Shown: positions 44,436 to 54,110 of the stretch, piece by piece
How the letters are laid out: every line of letters begins with the position of its first letter
Position numbering within the stretch: the stretch's first letter is position 1
NCBI GenBank assembly: GCA_963082975.1
Contig: OY720346.1
Location: 50,068,296 to 50,132,295 of the forward strand
DNA from: Labia minor
Lineage: Eukaryota > Arthropoda > Insecta > Dermaptera > Spongiphoridae
Direction of reading: 5' to 3'
Length of the DNA stretch: 64,000 nucleotides
Program-made: the position numbers and the translations under genes
The notes under the pieces: model-generated
What the model saw: only the letters and a program-made list of their open reading frames with translations
Database searches by the model: none
Told to the model about the DNA's origin: nothing

Positions 44436-46375
44436 AAAATAGTTTAAGATATTAAGAAAAACGTTATTTTATAAAAATTTTTAATATATATATTATTCGG
44501 TAAATTTATTTTATATAACAAACGAAATATAAAAGATTATGTTATGATAAAATTTGCAAAGATTAATAAAACAAAAAGACATTGGATATTTTATTGGGAT
44601 AAAAATTAATTTAATTAGACTTTTAAATTAATAAAAATTGATTAATTTCTAAAAAATATATAACACTTAAAATAAAATGAGTTTTTTTATATAAAATTAA
44701 ATTCTAAATATATGCGCATATAAAAAATAATTCATAATTAAATAATAAAATAATTTAAATAATAACAAATTTACTTGCAGTTAATTGCTGGGTTTGTTTC
44801 GAATATTATGTGTACGGATGGTATGTGGGTGTCGAGTTTGATATTCAAATAATTGCAGGGAATTCGGAAGGCCTGTGGAAGGGAGTGATCTTCGGATATT
44901 TTTTTGCAATGCCATCTATTGGGCGCCTGAAGAGTCAACCGTTTTCGCCTGCAACACCATCTGGTGTTCCTGTTTCACTCGTCCCATTGATCTGGACCCC
45001 CATTGGTTATTATTTATTTTTACTTTGTTATGGTTGCGTTAACAAATGTACACTTTTATTAAATTTAACACTTGTTTACCCTAAAAAAAACATTTGTTTT
45101 ATTAAAAATTTAAATATAAAAAATATTACTTACTTTGCTTTAGACAATATTAATTAATTAGAAGTAATATTTAATTTAATTTAATTGTATTTGATTTTAT
45201 TTTTAATATTATTGAATATTAGAAATTAAAATAAAAATTTAAATATTATAAACATTCTTTGTAAGTAACTTTCTAGAATTATTAATTTTATATTCAGTGT
45301 CGGAAATGAATCAACTTCCTAAACCACCAGAAGCATCACATGGGGCGTTTATTATACATATACCCATAGAAGGATCTATGTTGTTATATATATATAATAT
45401 ATTATTATTTAATTTAAAATTTTCCAAATATGATATAATATAATATAATATACTGGATTTTTGACTAGTGATATGTTCGAACTTAATTTGACTATTGAAT
45501 CGAAATCAATTTTCTTAATCTAATTCTGGCAATAAAGTTTTTGAAACATGAATTTATTTTATTTATTTATTATATTTAATAAATATATATATATACATAG
45601 GTATATAATATTTTTCCTCCAGTTATACGGTATATATATATATATTTATATAATAAGATAGACAAAAATAACAAAATAAACAAACGTAACTATTCGTTAA
45701 GTATCTGGATGAGAGAAAGAGAAAGAGAGAGAGAGATAGAATGAGAGTACCCTCCTCCCTCACCTCATCCCGGTAAGGATTTTATTTTGCCGGAGGTGGA
45801 AAAGTCATCTGTCTGCTTGGCTTCGTAAATTCATTTTTTATTAAAATGGCTGAATTTCGAACACGGGCTTATTTCCTTGAACCGTAGCAACTTCCACTTT
45901 ACTTTCCTTTCAATCCTGTATATAGATATCGTTAGGGAAGGGGAATGTATGCCTGGAGGTGGTTTCCTTACAACCGGCAAAAACGTCCTTTTTCCACTGA
46001 CGTTTACAAACAAATAGAAAATAAAGAACCAGTAAAAGAGAAATGACATCTTTTTTCTATAAATATATATTTATTAATTCCAAAAAACAAAATAAAACTC
46101 ACTATTTATTTTTTAAAAAAATAAGTATTTCAATTCATACGGTTAATGTATAACCAATATTATCTAAATTTTCATATAAATAAATATATATATATATATA
46201 TATACATATATAAGTGTACATAAAAGTTTCTATATAAAGCAAATTATGAATATTTTTTGAAACAAGATCGAATCGGTATAAACGGATCGCCATAATAAAA
46301 AAAAATGTTTAACTTTTAAATATACGAGTTGATGTTTTCATAAATGAATGGCGGAATTCAATGAATTGTTTTTTT
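44436..46375. other. Mostly unique DNA with an unclassified G+C island
   Basis: 44780-45010 is G+C-richer, with 'gccatctattggg' and 'caccatctggtgttcc', but no ends or protein are recognised; an eroded LTR or host regulatory DNA are possible. 45690-46050 has a (GA)n patch and mixed sequence. No gene supported. Confidence 0.35.
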
Positions 46376-46501
46376 TTATTTGATCAAAGATTTCACCTTT
46401 TCATTGGAATGGTTCACCGGATTTATTTCTGCATACGCCTTTCCTAATGGCTCTACCAACCAATGAATTCTCTTTTCAGTTTCCAGAACTTCTAATTTGA
46501 C
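46376..46501 (-). CDS. Candidate terminal exon, unidentified
   Basis: On the minus strand an AG at 46503-46502 is followed by a 41-codon open frame, VKLEVLETEKRIHWLVEPLG, KAYAEINPVNHSNEKVKSLI, K, then TAA at 46378-46376. The composition is more protein-like than the surrounding A+T-rich DNA. The polypyrimidine tract is poor, no upstream exon is identified, and I recognise no family. It may be chance or part of an unknown repeat. A mariner remnant begins about 255 bp to its right. Confidence 0.2.
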   Translation of the reverse strand, partial: VKLEVLETEKRIHWLVEPLGKAYAEINPVNHSNEKVKSLIK

Positions 46502-46755
46502 CTAAATTCCATAAAAGACTCATTTTCTTTTTATCCTAATTTAAATGATTGATATTTGATAAAGGATTTTATTCAAAAGGAAAAATAAAATTGTTAAATA
46601 AATAAATAATTTTTTTAAAGAAAATAAAATAATAAAATTGTTCTATATAATTGTCACATTTAAATTATTTAAAGCCCCCAAATTGTAGGATTTACAATGA
46701 AAATCGCAAACCAATTACTAAAATATGGAATTTATTTTTCAGTTTTATTATTAAA

Positions 46756-47105
46756 GGTTGTTCGGAAAGTAATTTCGTTTATTTTATTTTATTTTTTTTG
46801 AAAACTGAAAAACAATTTTTGTAAAATGAATAAATATTTGCTGGTAAAAACCTGATTCAAATTATTATTTTTAACCTCTTCATTTGAAGTAAAGGTTTTA
46901 ACATCCAAAAAATCAACGAATGTCTTTATCGTGTCTTTATCAGCTTCAACTTGGTGCATGTTCAATATCAAAATCGCCGGATCTAAACTTTGTAAACCAG
47001 TTCTGGCACTGGCCAAAACATCTTCTCCATACACATCCGTTAATTTCTTTCTGGCTTGAACAGCATTTTTATATTTTCTATAGGAAAAAAGTAAAATATG
47101 AAAAA
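46756..47105 (-). pseudogene. mariner deletion derivative (mauritiana-like)
   Basis: Minus strand. Starts at 'aggttgttcggaaagtaatt', a typical mariner terminus. Coding pieces: RKYKNAVQARKKLTDVYGED and, one frame over, QNWFTKFRSGDFDIEHAP plus EADKDTIKTFVD (HTH region), joined directly to FLDVKTFTSNEEVK (near the C-terminus). The central catalytic region is deleted. The other, longer frame through this stretch is a shadow. Confidence 0.7.
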
Positions 47106-47159
47106 AATGCTTCTTATTGTTGTACTATTTAAAAGGGCACTTACCATAAAACTACTGCG

Positions 47160-47937
47160 TAGATCCAATTGAACTATTTCTCTCACAAGTATTGATATAT
47201 CAGCTTTCCAAACACAAAATGATTATGCGGTTTAAGTGTGAAGTTGTGTTCAAAAAAAAAAAAATATAATTAAATCCTCTTGTTGAAAAACAAAATTACT
47301 AATAATTATTTTCAAAATTGATCAAATAATATTTATCAATATCCACTTTTGAGAATTGAAAATTAATTGTTGAATACAAAATCTATCTATTGAATAATAT
47401 ATAAAATTTATTTTCATTAATTTATTAGCAATAAATTAAACGAATTTTGCATTTTTTTTTCTTTATGATTATTATCTTTTAAATAAAAAACAATATGTCG
47501 TAATAATAATGATTTAATTGTAATTGTAATTGAAACTAATTGCTATAATTAGTATAATTGAATGTTTATACTAGAAATGAAGTGGCATGTAATCAACGAT
47601 GATTAAACAGTCAAGGATTTTCGAAAAGCAATTTCATTATTCTCCTTTTAGCCACTTCATATATTAACACACTCACTCCTCTTTAACACCACTTGGATAT
47701 ATATTTGCAATATTTTATAACATTTTATCTAAAAAAATTCTGTGATAGGATGCAGATGGAATTGCTAGGGATTATTTTCAAAAGAAGAGTGTAGAATTTT
47801 TTATTTTATTTTCAATTTTTTTATTCTGATTGATCTGGATACAAAATATTCACATAAAAATAGAAAACACATTTTCATGGAAGTTTTTTTTTTTGTTTTT
47901 TAGAAATACATATTTATACTATTTCGGTCATTAATGG
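47160..47937. other. Unique A+T-rich DNA
   Basis: No gene recognised; a mixed patch lies at 47575-47760. Confidence 0.5.
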
Positions 47938-47939
47938 TA

Positions 47940-48413
47940 CGAGGACAGGTCAATAAATCCGTGACTTCATGAATTTCCCGTCTCTGGCAACACTGTTCCT
48001 GTCAGAAACTATCATCTAATTCCTGATGGGTCTTTTAGTTTTTGTTTGGCATCCATTAAAATTAGTCTACCTCGTGATTTGAGAAGAAAATGGAAAAAAA
48101 GTGAATTTCCATGAAAATCCATGAATTCGAATACGGCTTGCTCCCCCATCCGCCGTATTCTTCGGATTTAACCCCAGGTAACTATTTCTTGTTTCCAAAC
48201 TTGTGTGTGAAAGAAATGGATCGGCGAAAAGAGATTTCACTCCAACGATGAAATCATCTCACAAACAAATCTATTTTGATGTCCTCGACAAATTTTATTT
48301 TTTGAAAAGGATGAAAAAATTGGAAGTTTATAGAGCTCAAAGGAGACCACATTGATAAATAAAATAATTGTGTGTTTTATTCAAAAAGTCATGGACTTAT
48401 TGACCTGTCCTGG
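47940..48413 (+). mobile_element. mariner deletion derivative with TA flanks
   Basis: Inverted ends CGAGGACAGGTCAATAAATC and the complement of GGACTTATTGACCTGTCCTGG, flanked by TA (47938-47939 and 48414-48415). The interior retains a C-terminal transposase piece, GLLPHPPYSSDLTPGNYFLF, carrying the third Asp block, then a degraded tail. Most of the gene is deleted. Confidence 0.82.
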
Positions 48414-49068
48414 TATTATAAATTACCGAAATTTGAGCATAAATAATTCAATTCTAATTCTAATTAATCAATTAAAAATTAATCCCTCCCTATTATTTGT
48501 TTTGATTCAATTCGTTCAAGAAACGATAATTGGTTTTACTTTTAATATCATTGACCCTTCCTTTCCCTTCCACTTGCTCTCTCGTTTCATGTTTAAATAG
48601 TTTTCTAACAAGGCAATGGATACATGCTTCGTTTGTTTCATTCGAATCGCCATTCGATTCAATTTAAATAGATACACTAGAGCATAGGTTCTTAAACTTA
48701 TGTACTCCACGGACCCCCACTTGAAAAAATTTTTTTTGACGGACCCCCATCACAACTTTAGGTACTTTTCGTCATTTTATTAATTAATTTCTGGCTTACG
48801 ATCTCATAAGGACAAGGATATATGATGAATATTTCTAACAGTGATTGGTGAATAACGATTTTTTTGCATATTGTAGAACACATTTTATTAGAAATTATAA
48901 TATTGAAGAAAGAAAATACAAACATTGTCATAGCAACAAATCTCACAAATTATAATGGGTACTTACATTAAATTCATATAAATATTTTATAATTTTTTTC
49001 AGAAAATATTAAATAAGAAATATTTTAAAAAATAACTGCATCTATCTCATTAAATATAACTTACATAT

Positions 49069-50928
49069 TTAATGAGATGTATGCAGTTGTTTTCTTGAAA
49101 CAAGAATCTCAATATCTGGCTTAATATTGGAAACTTTTAATCTAAGATCCGGCTCTACATTTAATTTGTTTCTATATTTAGACTTAATATAAAATAGTAC
49201 CGAAAAAGCTTGTTCGCATAAATATGTTGTGCAGAATGGAATCAAGTGTTGAAGTGCTTTATTTGCAAGCGCAGGATAATCTGACCTGAGAAGTAACCAA
49301 AAGTTGCTCAATTCAGTTTTGTTAAATTTTAGTTTATAAGTTGTATCACATGATAATTCCACGAGAATATCTTGTTCAGGTGCAGATAAATGTTTAGCAT
49401 TTGTAATTTCCATATTAAATGGATCTCTGATCCAGTTATTGCAAGGATCAGGAGTAGAAAAATACTTCCTGAAGTTGCTTTTCAAAGTAATTAAATGTTC
49501 AACAAATAATTGACGCGTTTGATTAAGCAATTTTTCACTGGAGCTTTCTATGAAATCATTGAGAGTTGGAAAAGACTCATATACACCGTTCTGGATGCGT
49601 TTCGACCACAAGTCGATTTTTTTAATCATTGCTTCTATTTTATCTTCAACTTTAAATATATTTACAACAGTACCTTGCAGGCTCAAATTAAGTTCGTTCA
49701 ATTTTGTAAAAATATCAGTCAAGTAAGCCACCTTAGCTAACCAGATAAAATCATTGAAACATTCGGTCAGTTCAAAATGCGCATCTATTAAAAACAATCG
49801 TATTTCATCTCGAAGCTCAAAAAGGCGAATGAGTACTTTCCCGCGGGACAACCAACGTACATCTGTATGTAATAATAAATGTGTATGTTGACTACCCATT
49901 TCCTCACACAAAATTTTAAAAACTCTGGAATTAAGTGGACGAGCCTTAATGAAATTGACAATTTTAACTACTTCGTCTAATGTTCTTTTCAAATCTGGTG
50001 ACATATTTTTGGCTGCTAATGATTCTCTGTGAATGCAGCAATGATTCCAAACAACCTGAGGCGCAACATTTTTAATAAGAGCAATCAATCCAGTTCTTGT
50101 ACCTGACATTGCACGAGCACCATCAGTGCAAATTCCAACACATTTTGGCCACTCTATTTCATTTTCGGTTATAAAATTATTCAAACTGTTAAATATGTCA
50201 TTAGCTGTCGTTCGTGAAGGTAGTGAATCACAAAACAATACATCTTCTTGTATTTGATTTTCAAACTCATATCTAATGAAAGCTAACAAATTGGCATTAT
50301 TAGTGACATCAGTACTTTCATCCAATTGTAATGAGTAATAGTGACTTTTGCGCACTCTCGATATTAATTCTTCTTTTATATTACATGACATGTCTTCAAT
50401 CCTATTCTTAACCGTATCATTTGATAATGAAATCAAATTTATATCGTTTGCTGCTTTAGTTCCTAACATTATATTTGTAATTACTTTTGTAGCAGGAAGA
50501 ATTAATTGCTCTGCTATATTATGCGGCTTTCCTGCTTTAGCAATAAGTAGAGCTACTTCATATGATGCCATTACTGCTTTCTTACTCATACCACCAGATC
50601 CCGTCTTTACCATCAATTTCTGACTTGAATTAAGTTCTTCTTTTTTCATTTTAAAAAATTCGATAGACTTACTAACATGCTCGCTGTGCTTTGTTTGTAA
50701 ATGACGTCTGAGATTAGCAGGTTTCATACTTTCATTGGATAAACTTTCCTGACATAGAACGCAGACTGGTCTTTCCACATCATTGTTGCAAATATAAGTA
50801 AATCCAAATGATAAATAATCATCCGAATATTTTCTAGTTTTGCGTTTCTTGGTAGAGTTTGCTGTTGATGCCTCATCATCTGATTCTTTCCGTTTCTGTG
50901 TTGAACCAGTTTGTAGCCAACGATCCAT
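49069..50928 (-). CDS. hAT transposase, ZBED5/SCAND3-like
   Basis: Single-exon 619-residue protein that would bind the element ends and catalyse cut-and-paste transposition in the nucleus. A Lys/Arg-rich N-terminus (residues 22-33) may be a nuclear signal. A BED-type zinc finger follows (C56, C59, H76, H81). The hAT catalytic residues are visible: D203 in QLDESTDV, D269 in GICTDGARAMSG and E572 in TTYLCEQAFSVL. The hAT CxxH-type motif is at 297-300 (CCIH) and VRWLSRG at 357-363. Residues 535-590 form the C-terminal dimerisation region. All key parts are present, and length fits the ZBED5/SCAND3-like branch. The ATG at 50928 is the first in frame and precedes the MDRWL start common in this branch. 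It lies within TIRs with a target duplication, so it is a transposon gene, not a domesticated one. Confidence 0.93.
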   Translation of the reverse strand: MDRWLQTGSTQKRKESDDEASTANSTKKRKTRKYSDDYLSFGFTYICNNDVERPVCVLCQESLSNESMKPANLRRHLQTKHSEHVSKSIEFFKMKKEELNSSQKLMVKTGSGGMSKKAVMASYEVALLIAKAGKPHNIAEQLILPATKVITNIMLGTKAANDINLISLSNDTVKNRIEDMSCNIKEELISRVRKSHYYSLQLDESTDVTNNANLLAFIRYEFENQIQEDVLFCDSLPSRTTANDIFNSLNNFITENEIEWPKCVGICTDGARAMSGTRTGLIALIKNVAPQVVWNHCCIHRESLAAKNMSPDLKRTLDEVVKIVNFIKARPLNSRVFKILCEEMGSQHTHLLLHTDVRWLSRGKVLIRLFELRDEIRLFLIDAHFELTECFNDFIWLAKVAYLTDIFTKLNELNLSLQGTVVNIFKVEDKIEAMIKKIDLWSKRIQNGVYESFPTLNDFIESSSEKLLNQTRQLFVEHLITLKSNFRKYFSTPDPCNNWIRDPFNMEITNAKHLSAPEQDILVELSCDTTYKLKFNKTELSNFWLLLRSDYPALANKALQHLIPFCTTYLCEQAFSVLFYIKSKYRNKLNVEPDLRLKVSNIKPDIEILVSRKQLHTSH

Positions 50929-51150
50929 TTTATGGAGTAATTTATTAACATTGAACTACAATAATATAAATATAATATAAATATAATATAAATATAACGA
51001 ATTATTATTTACTAGCTATGTTTTAATATGATTTTAAATGAATGTTTTAATATCATTTTAAATGAATGTTTTAAATCATTTTAATAAATGTTTTAAATCA
51101 TTTTAAATAAATGATTTAATATCATTTTAAATGAATATTAATTTATATAA

Positions 51151-51240
51151 TAAATATATTTCGTAATTTGATTCTAAAATATTATTAATTTCGTAATTTG
51201 ATTCTAAAATATTATTAATTTCGTAATTTGATTCTAAAAT
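51151..51240. repeat. 30-bp tandem repeat, three units, in hAT 5' region
   Basis: Unit ends 'tttcgtaatttgattctaaa' plus 'at'; three consecutive copies. 'ttttaaatgaatgttttaat'-type units at about 51030-51130 form a second, looser array. Confidence 0.9.
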
Positions 51241-51431
51241 ATTATTAAAATAAATATTTTTTATTCATAAAACTAACTTATACTTACTCTCAAAAACAGC
51301 CTTTCTGGGAAATTGCAAAATGTGTTTAGTGTTTTTATAAAATAATGATCATGCAAATTACACTAAAAATTAAAAAAAATTATTAGCTATAATAAACTAT
51401 TATTAGCTATAATTTAATTATAATTAATTAA

Positions 51432-51541
51432 ATTAATAAAAATAATTTAAAGATACAACTCGTTGAGAAATGAACTTATAATTAACATTAATAAAAATAA
51501 TTTAAAGATACAACTCGTTGAGAAATGAACTTATAATTAAC
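51432..51541. repeat. 55-bp tandem duplication in hAT 5' region
   Basis: Two identical-looking units containing 'agatacaactcgttgagaaa' and 'tgaacttataattaac'. They lie upstream of the transposase start and could include transposase-binding or promoter sequence. Confidence 0.88.
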
Positions 51542-52017
51542 ATTTGCTTTAAAACTGTTTAAAACCCCAGAGTGGACGCTGACAATTTGGGTTTTTCCGG
51601 GTAAGACTGTCCCCTCCCCTGGTTTTCCCCAATAACAAAGTGAAAGAAAATTCCCTTATATGCCTCCCCTTCCGAGCCCCTAAGAGGGGTTATTTTAAAG
51701 GAACAATCGAAAAATGATTTTAAATGAATGAATGGATGAAAATTCAAATTTTATATATAGTTTTTTATATATGTTTATTTATTCACAAAAAATTAATTGA
51801 CATAATTATCAATTTAATAAAATAAAATAGTATTATTAATAGTATTAAATTATAGCCGTAATTCTCTAGGAGGATATAGTTAAACAATGAACTTTAAATA
51901 TTTATATATGTATATATTTTTACGATGATTTTTTTCCGAGGACCGCGGACCCCCAGTAAAGGCTTCGCGGACCCCCAGGGGTCCGCGGACCACAGTTTAA
52001 GAACCACTGCACTAGAG

Positions 52018-52854
52018 TATGAGAAGGGTAGAGAATAGGGGGTTTGGTTCAGAATAGGCAAAGGGGGAGAGATCCATTACAAAATGGATTTGTTACTTAG
52101 TTTGTGAGGCTTAAATTTACATATCCAAATGGATGTGATAAACTCAGCCATTCATTGCGAAGAGAATGTTATTTTCTCTTCGATTATGTTTATAGAAAGA
52201 TACACTACACGAAAATAAATTGTAGCGCAGTCGTCAGAATCGATATAACGTATAATAGGTTGCAATTATTTCATACTAGAACAAATATTCATTTCGTTGT
52301 TAATGTTGTTGTTTGACATTCAGAGAAATGATCCAAATACAAGAAACTCACCTTTATTTATTCACCTTACCTTTCTCATCATCTTATTATCTATTATATA
52401 CTTTATATTAGAAAAATTATTATTTAATGAAAATTTTCGTAGAATTCTATTTTCGAATCTTAGAAATCATCAATTCCCAAGTCATAGATATATATATTAT
52501 ATATGTATAGACACACACACACAGAGAGAGAGAGAGAGACATTCCCTCTAATTAATATTTATCTATATTTGTTTTAATTAGTATTTGCATTAGGTAATTT
52601 CTCATAAATAAATATGATATTAAGTTCTCCATGTCAGAAATTACATTTTTTGAGTAAAAAAAAAAATAATTTGTTTAAAATAAACATCATTTTCAGATTT
52701 GAAGGTTTACCTTTAAATATTTTTAATAAAATTTTTCTTGTACTTAACAGATTAAATTAAATTAAAGGTATATTCTGAATATAAAATAAATTAAATTGTT
52801 TTGTTTTGTCTTAAATAGAATATATATATATATACGAGCTATAATAAGTAGAGA
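52018..52854. other. Unique DNA with CA/GA microsatellite
   Basis: (CA)n and (GA)n at about 52511-52540. No gene recognised. Confidence 0.5.
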
Positions 52855-53235
52855 CACATTAAAGTAATCTTTCTTACAGCTTCCTAAGTTGACCCGTGAT
52901 AAGTTTCAAAAATTAGTTTGGGAAGTTTTACCTCATTCTACCTACAGTCCCGACCTCACTCTCCATCAGATTTTTATCTGTTTGGACTACTTAAAGACGC
53001 CCTGAGTGGAAAAATATTAACTAACAAAGAGGAAGTCAAGAAAGCGGTGCAAAAGTGATTTCGGAGTAAATCGAAAGATTCTTCGCCAAGGGAATTAGGA
53101 AGCTGCAGGAAAGATGGAACAAGTGCATAACTGTGAGGGTGATTATGCTGAAAAATATTCTGAATTTTTTAAGAAACAAATAAATAGTTTTTTAACTATA
53201 GCCATTTGTCTTTGTACTTATTGAATGATTCTCGT
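52855..53235 (+). pseudogene. mariner C-terminal fragment and 3' terminus
   Basis: Encodes LTRDKFQKLVWEVLPHSTYS, PDLTLHQIFICLDY.. with a frame change, then KDALSGKILTNKEEVKKAVQ, followed by RKLQERWNKCITVRVIMLKN. The end, 'catttgtctttgtacttatt' to 'gattctcg' before TA, is the inverted terminus of the same subfamily as 25528-26646. 5' truncated. Confidence 0.78.
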
Positions 53236-53567
53236 ATATATATATATATAATATCGACATTTTTAAGAAAATCTCTTCGGAAAAAGATCTGCATATAACT
53301 TCGTGTATGCAACTTCTCTATTGTAATAACCCGAAAGAGTAGTGTTCTGTTGTCAATTGAATGTGAGGAAATTTAAAGATTCAACAAGAAAATAAATATT
53401 TATAGTATATCATGTACGTGCTTTATAGTTTACAATGCTTGAAGTATAAGATTGGCTAACGATAATAAATGTTAGCTAAGGTTTCAATTTTGGGGGATTT
53501 GCAAATGACTCACTTGTGAGATCAGACATACAGGAAAATGGTTGTGAACGCAAACCACATTCATAAT
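53236..53567. other. Spacer between mariner remnant and repeat X2
   Basis: Mixed composition with no counterpart seen near copy X1. It may belong to a longer version of repeat X. Confidence 0.35.
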
Positions 53568-54110
53568 CAGTCAGAGAGGAATATTGTCATTTTTTACAGA
53601 AATGTATAATTCCGGGAGATTTCGACAGCCGGTGATGGGGAGATCTTGACAGTCAAATTCTCTCTTATTGGCATTCCGAGTTCTTCGTGATTTGTATATA
53701 TTTTAAGTTTTATCTTAACAAAACATTTTATTTATTTATATAGAAACACAGTGCCTCTCGTGAATGTATATAGTAATTAATTAATAAATTGGTTAGAGAA
53801 AAGACTCAACTCAGTACAGTTAAAACTGTGAAAATTATTGAAGCAATCAACCCCATTGTACTTGCAACAAATGTTCATCGTTATAGGTAGAGAATGTATT
53901 GTTGTATTGTTAATATGTTTGTTCTGGTTTATATTTAGAAAATCTATTGTTCTGAATTGAACTTGCCGTCCTGTTGGATACCTGTCGAGGTCTTCTGAAT
54001 TTAAGGGTGAAGTGGACATTACATTCAGATGTTTTTTAATGTTTTTTATTAATTTGGGATGTTTTTAAGGCAAACAAAATTTTCACAATGTGATACTAAT
54101 ATACGAATAA
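53568..54110. repeat. Unclassified dispersed repeat X, copy 2
   Basis: Matches 25897-26410 in the same orientation, with small insertions (for example a doubled 'tattgttgtattgtt' and an extra stretch near 54030-54060). As with copy 1, a mariner remnant of one particular subfamily lies next to it. Confidence 0.75.

Larger units (their letters stand above)
48683..52009 (-). mobile_element. Intact autonomous-looking hAT transposon
   Basis: 3327 bp. The right terminus (transposase 5' side) reads CAGTGGTTCTTAAACTGTGG on the minus strand; the left terminus reads CATAGGTTCTTAAACTTATG. Both are followed by 'cggaccccc' motifs. Perfect 8-bp duplication CACTAGAG at 48675-48682 and 52010-52017. It contains one uninterrupted 619-residue transposase gene. 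The 5' non-coding part has a 30-bp unit repeated three times and a 55-bp unit repeated twice. TIRs, target duplication and an open gene together suggest recent mobility. Confidence 0.93.

Noticed and set aside
46789-47034. An 81-residue open frame on the minus strand that reads like a host protein (DVYGEDVLASARTGLQSLDP...)
   Set aside because: One frame over, the same DNA gives QNWFTKFRSGDFDIEHAP, a mariner HTH motif, next to a mariner terminus. The longer frame is a shadow in a deleted mariner.
49510-50623. Plus-strand frames opposite the hAT transposase
   Set aside because: Antisense shadows of the 619-residue gene.
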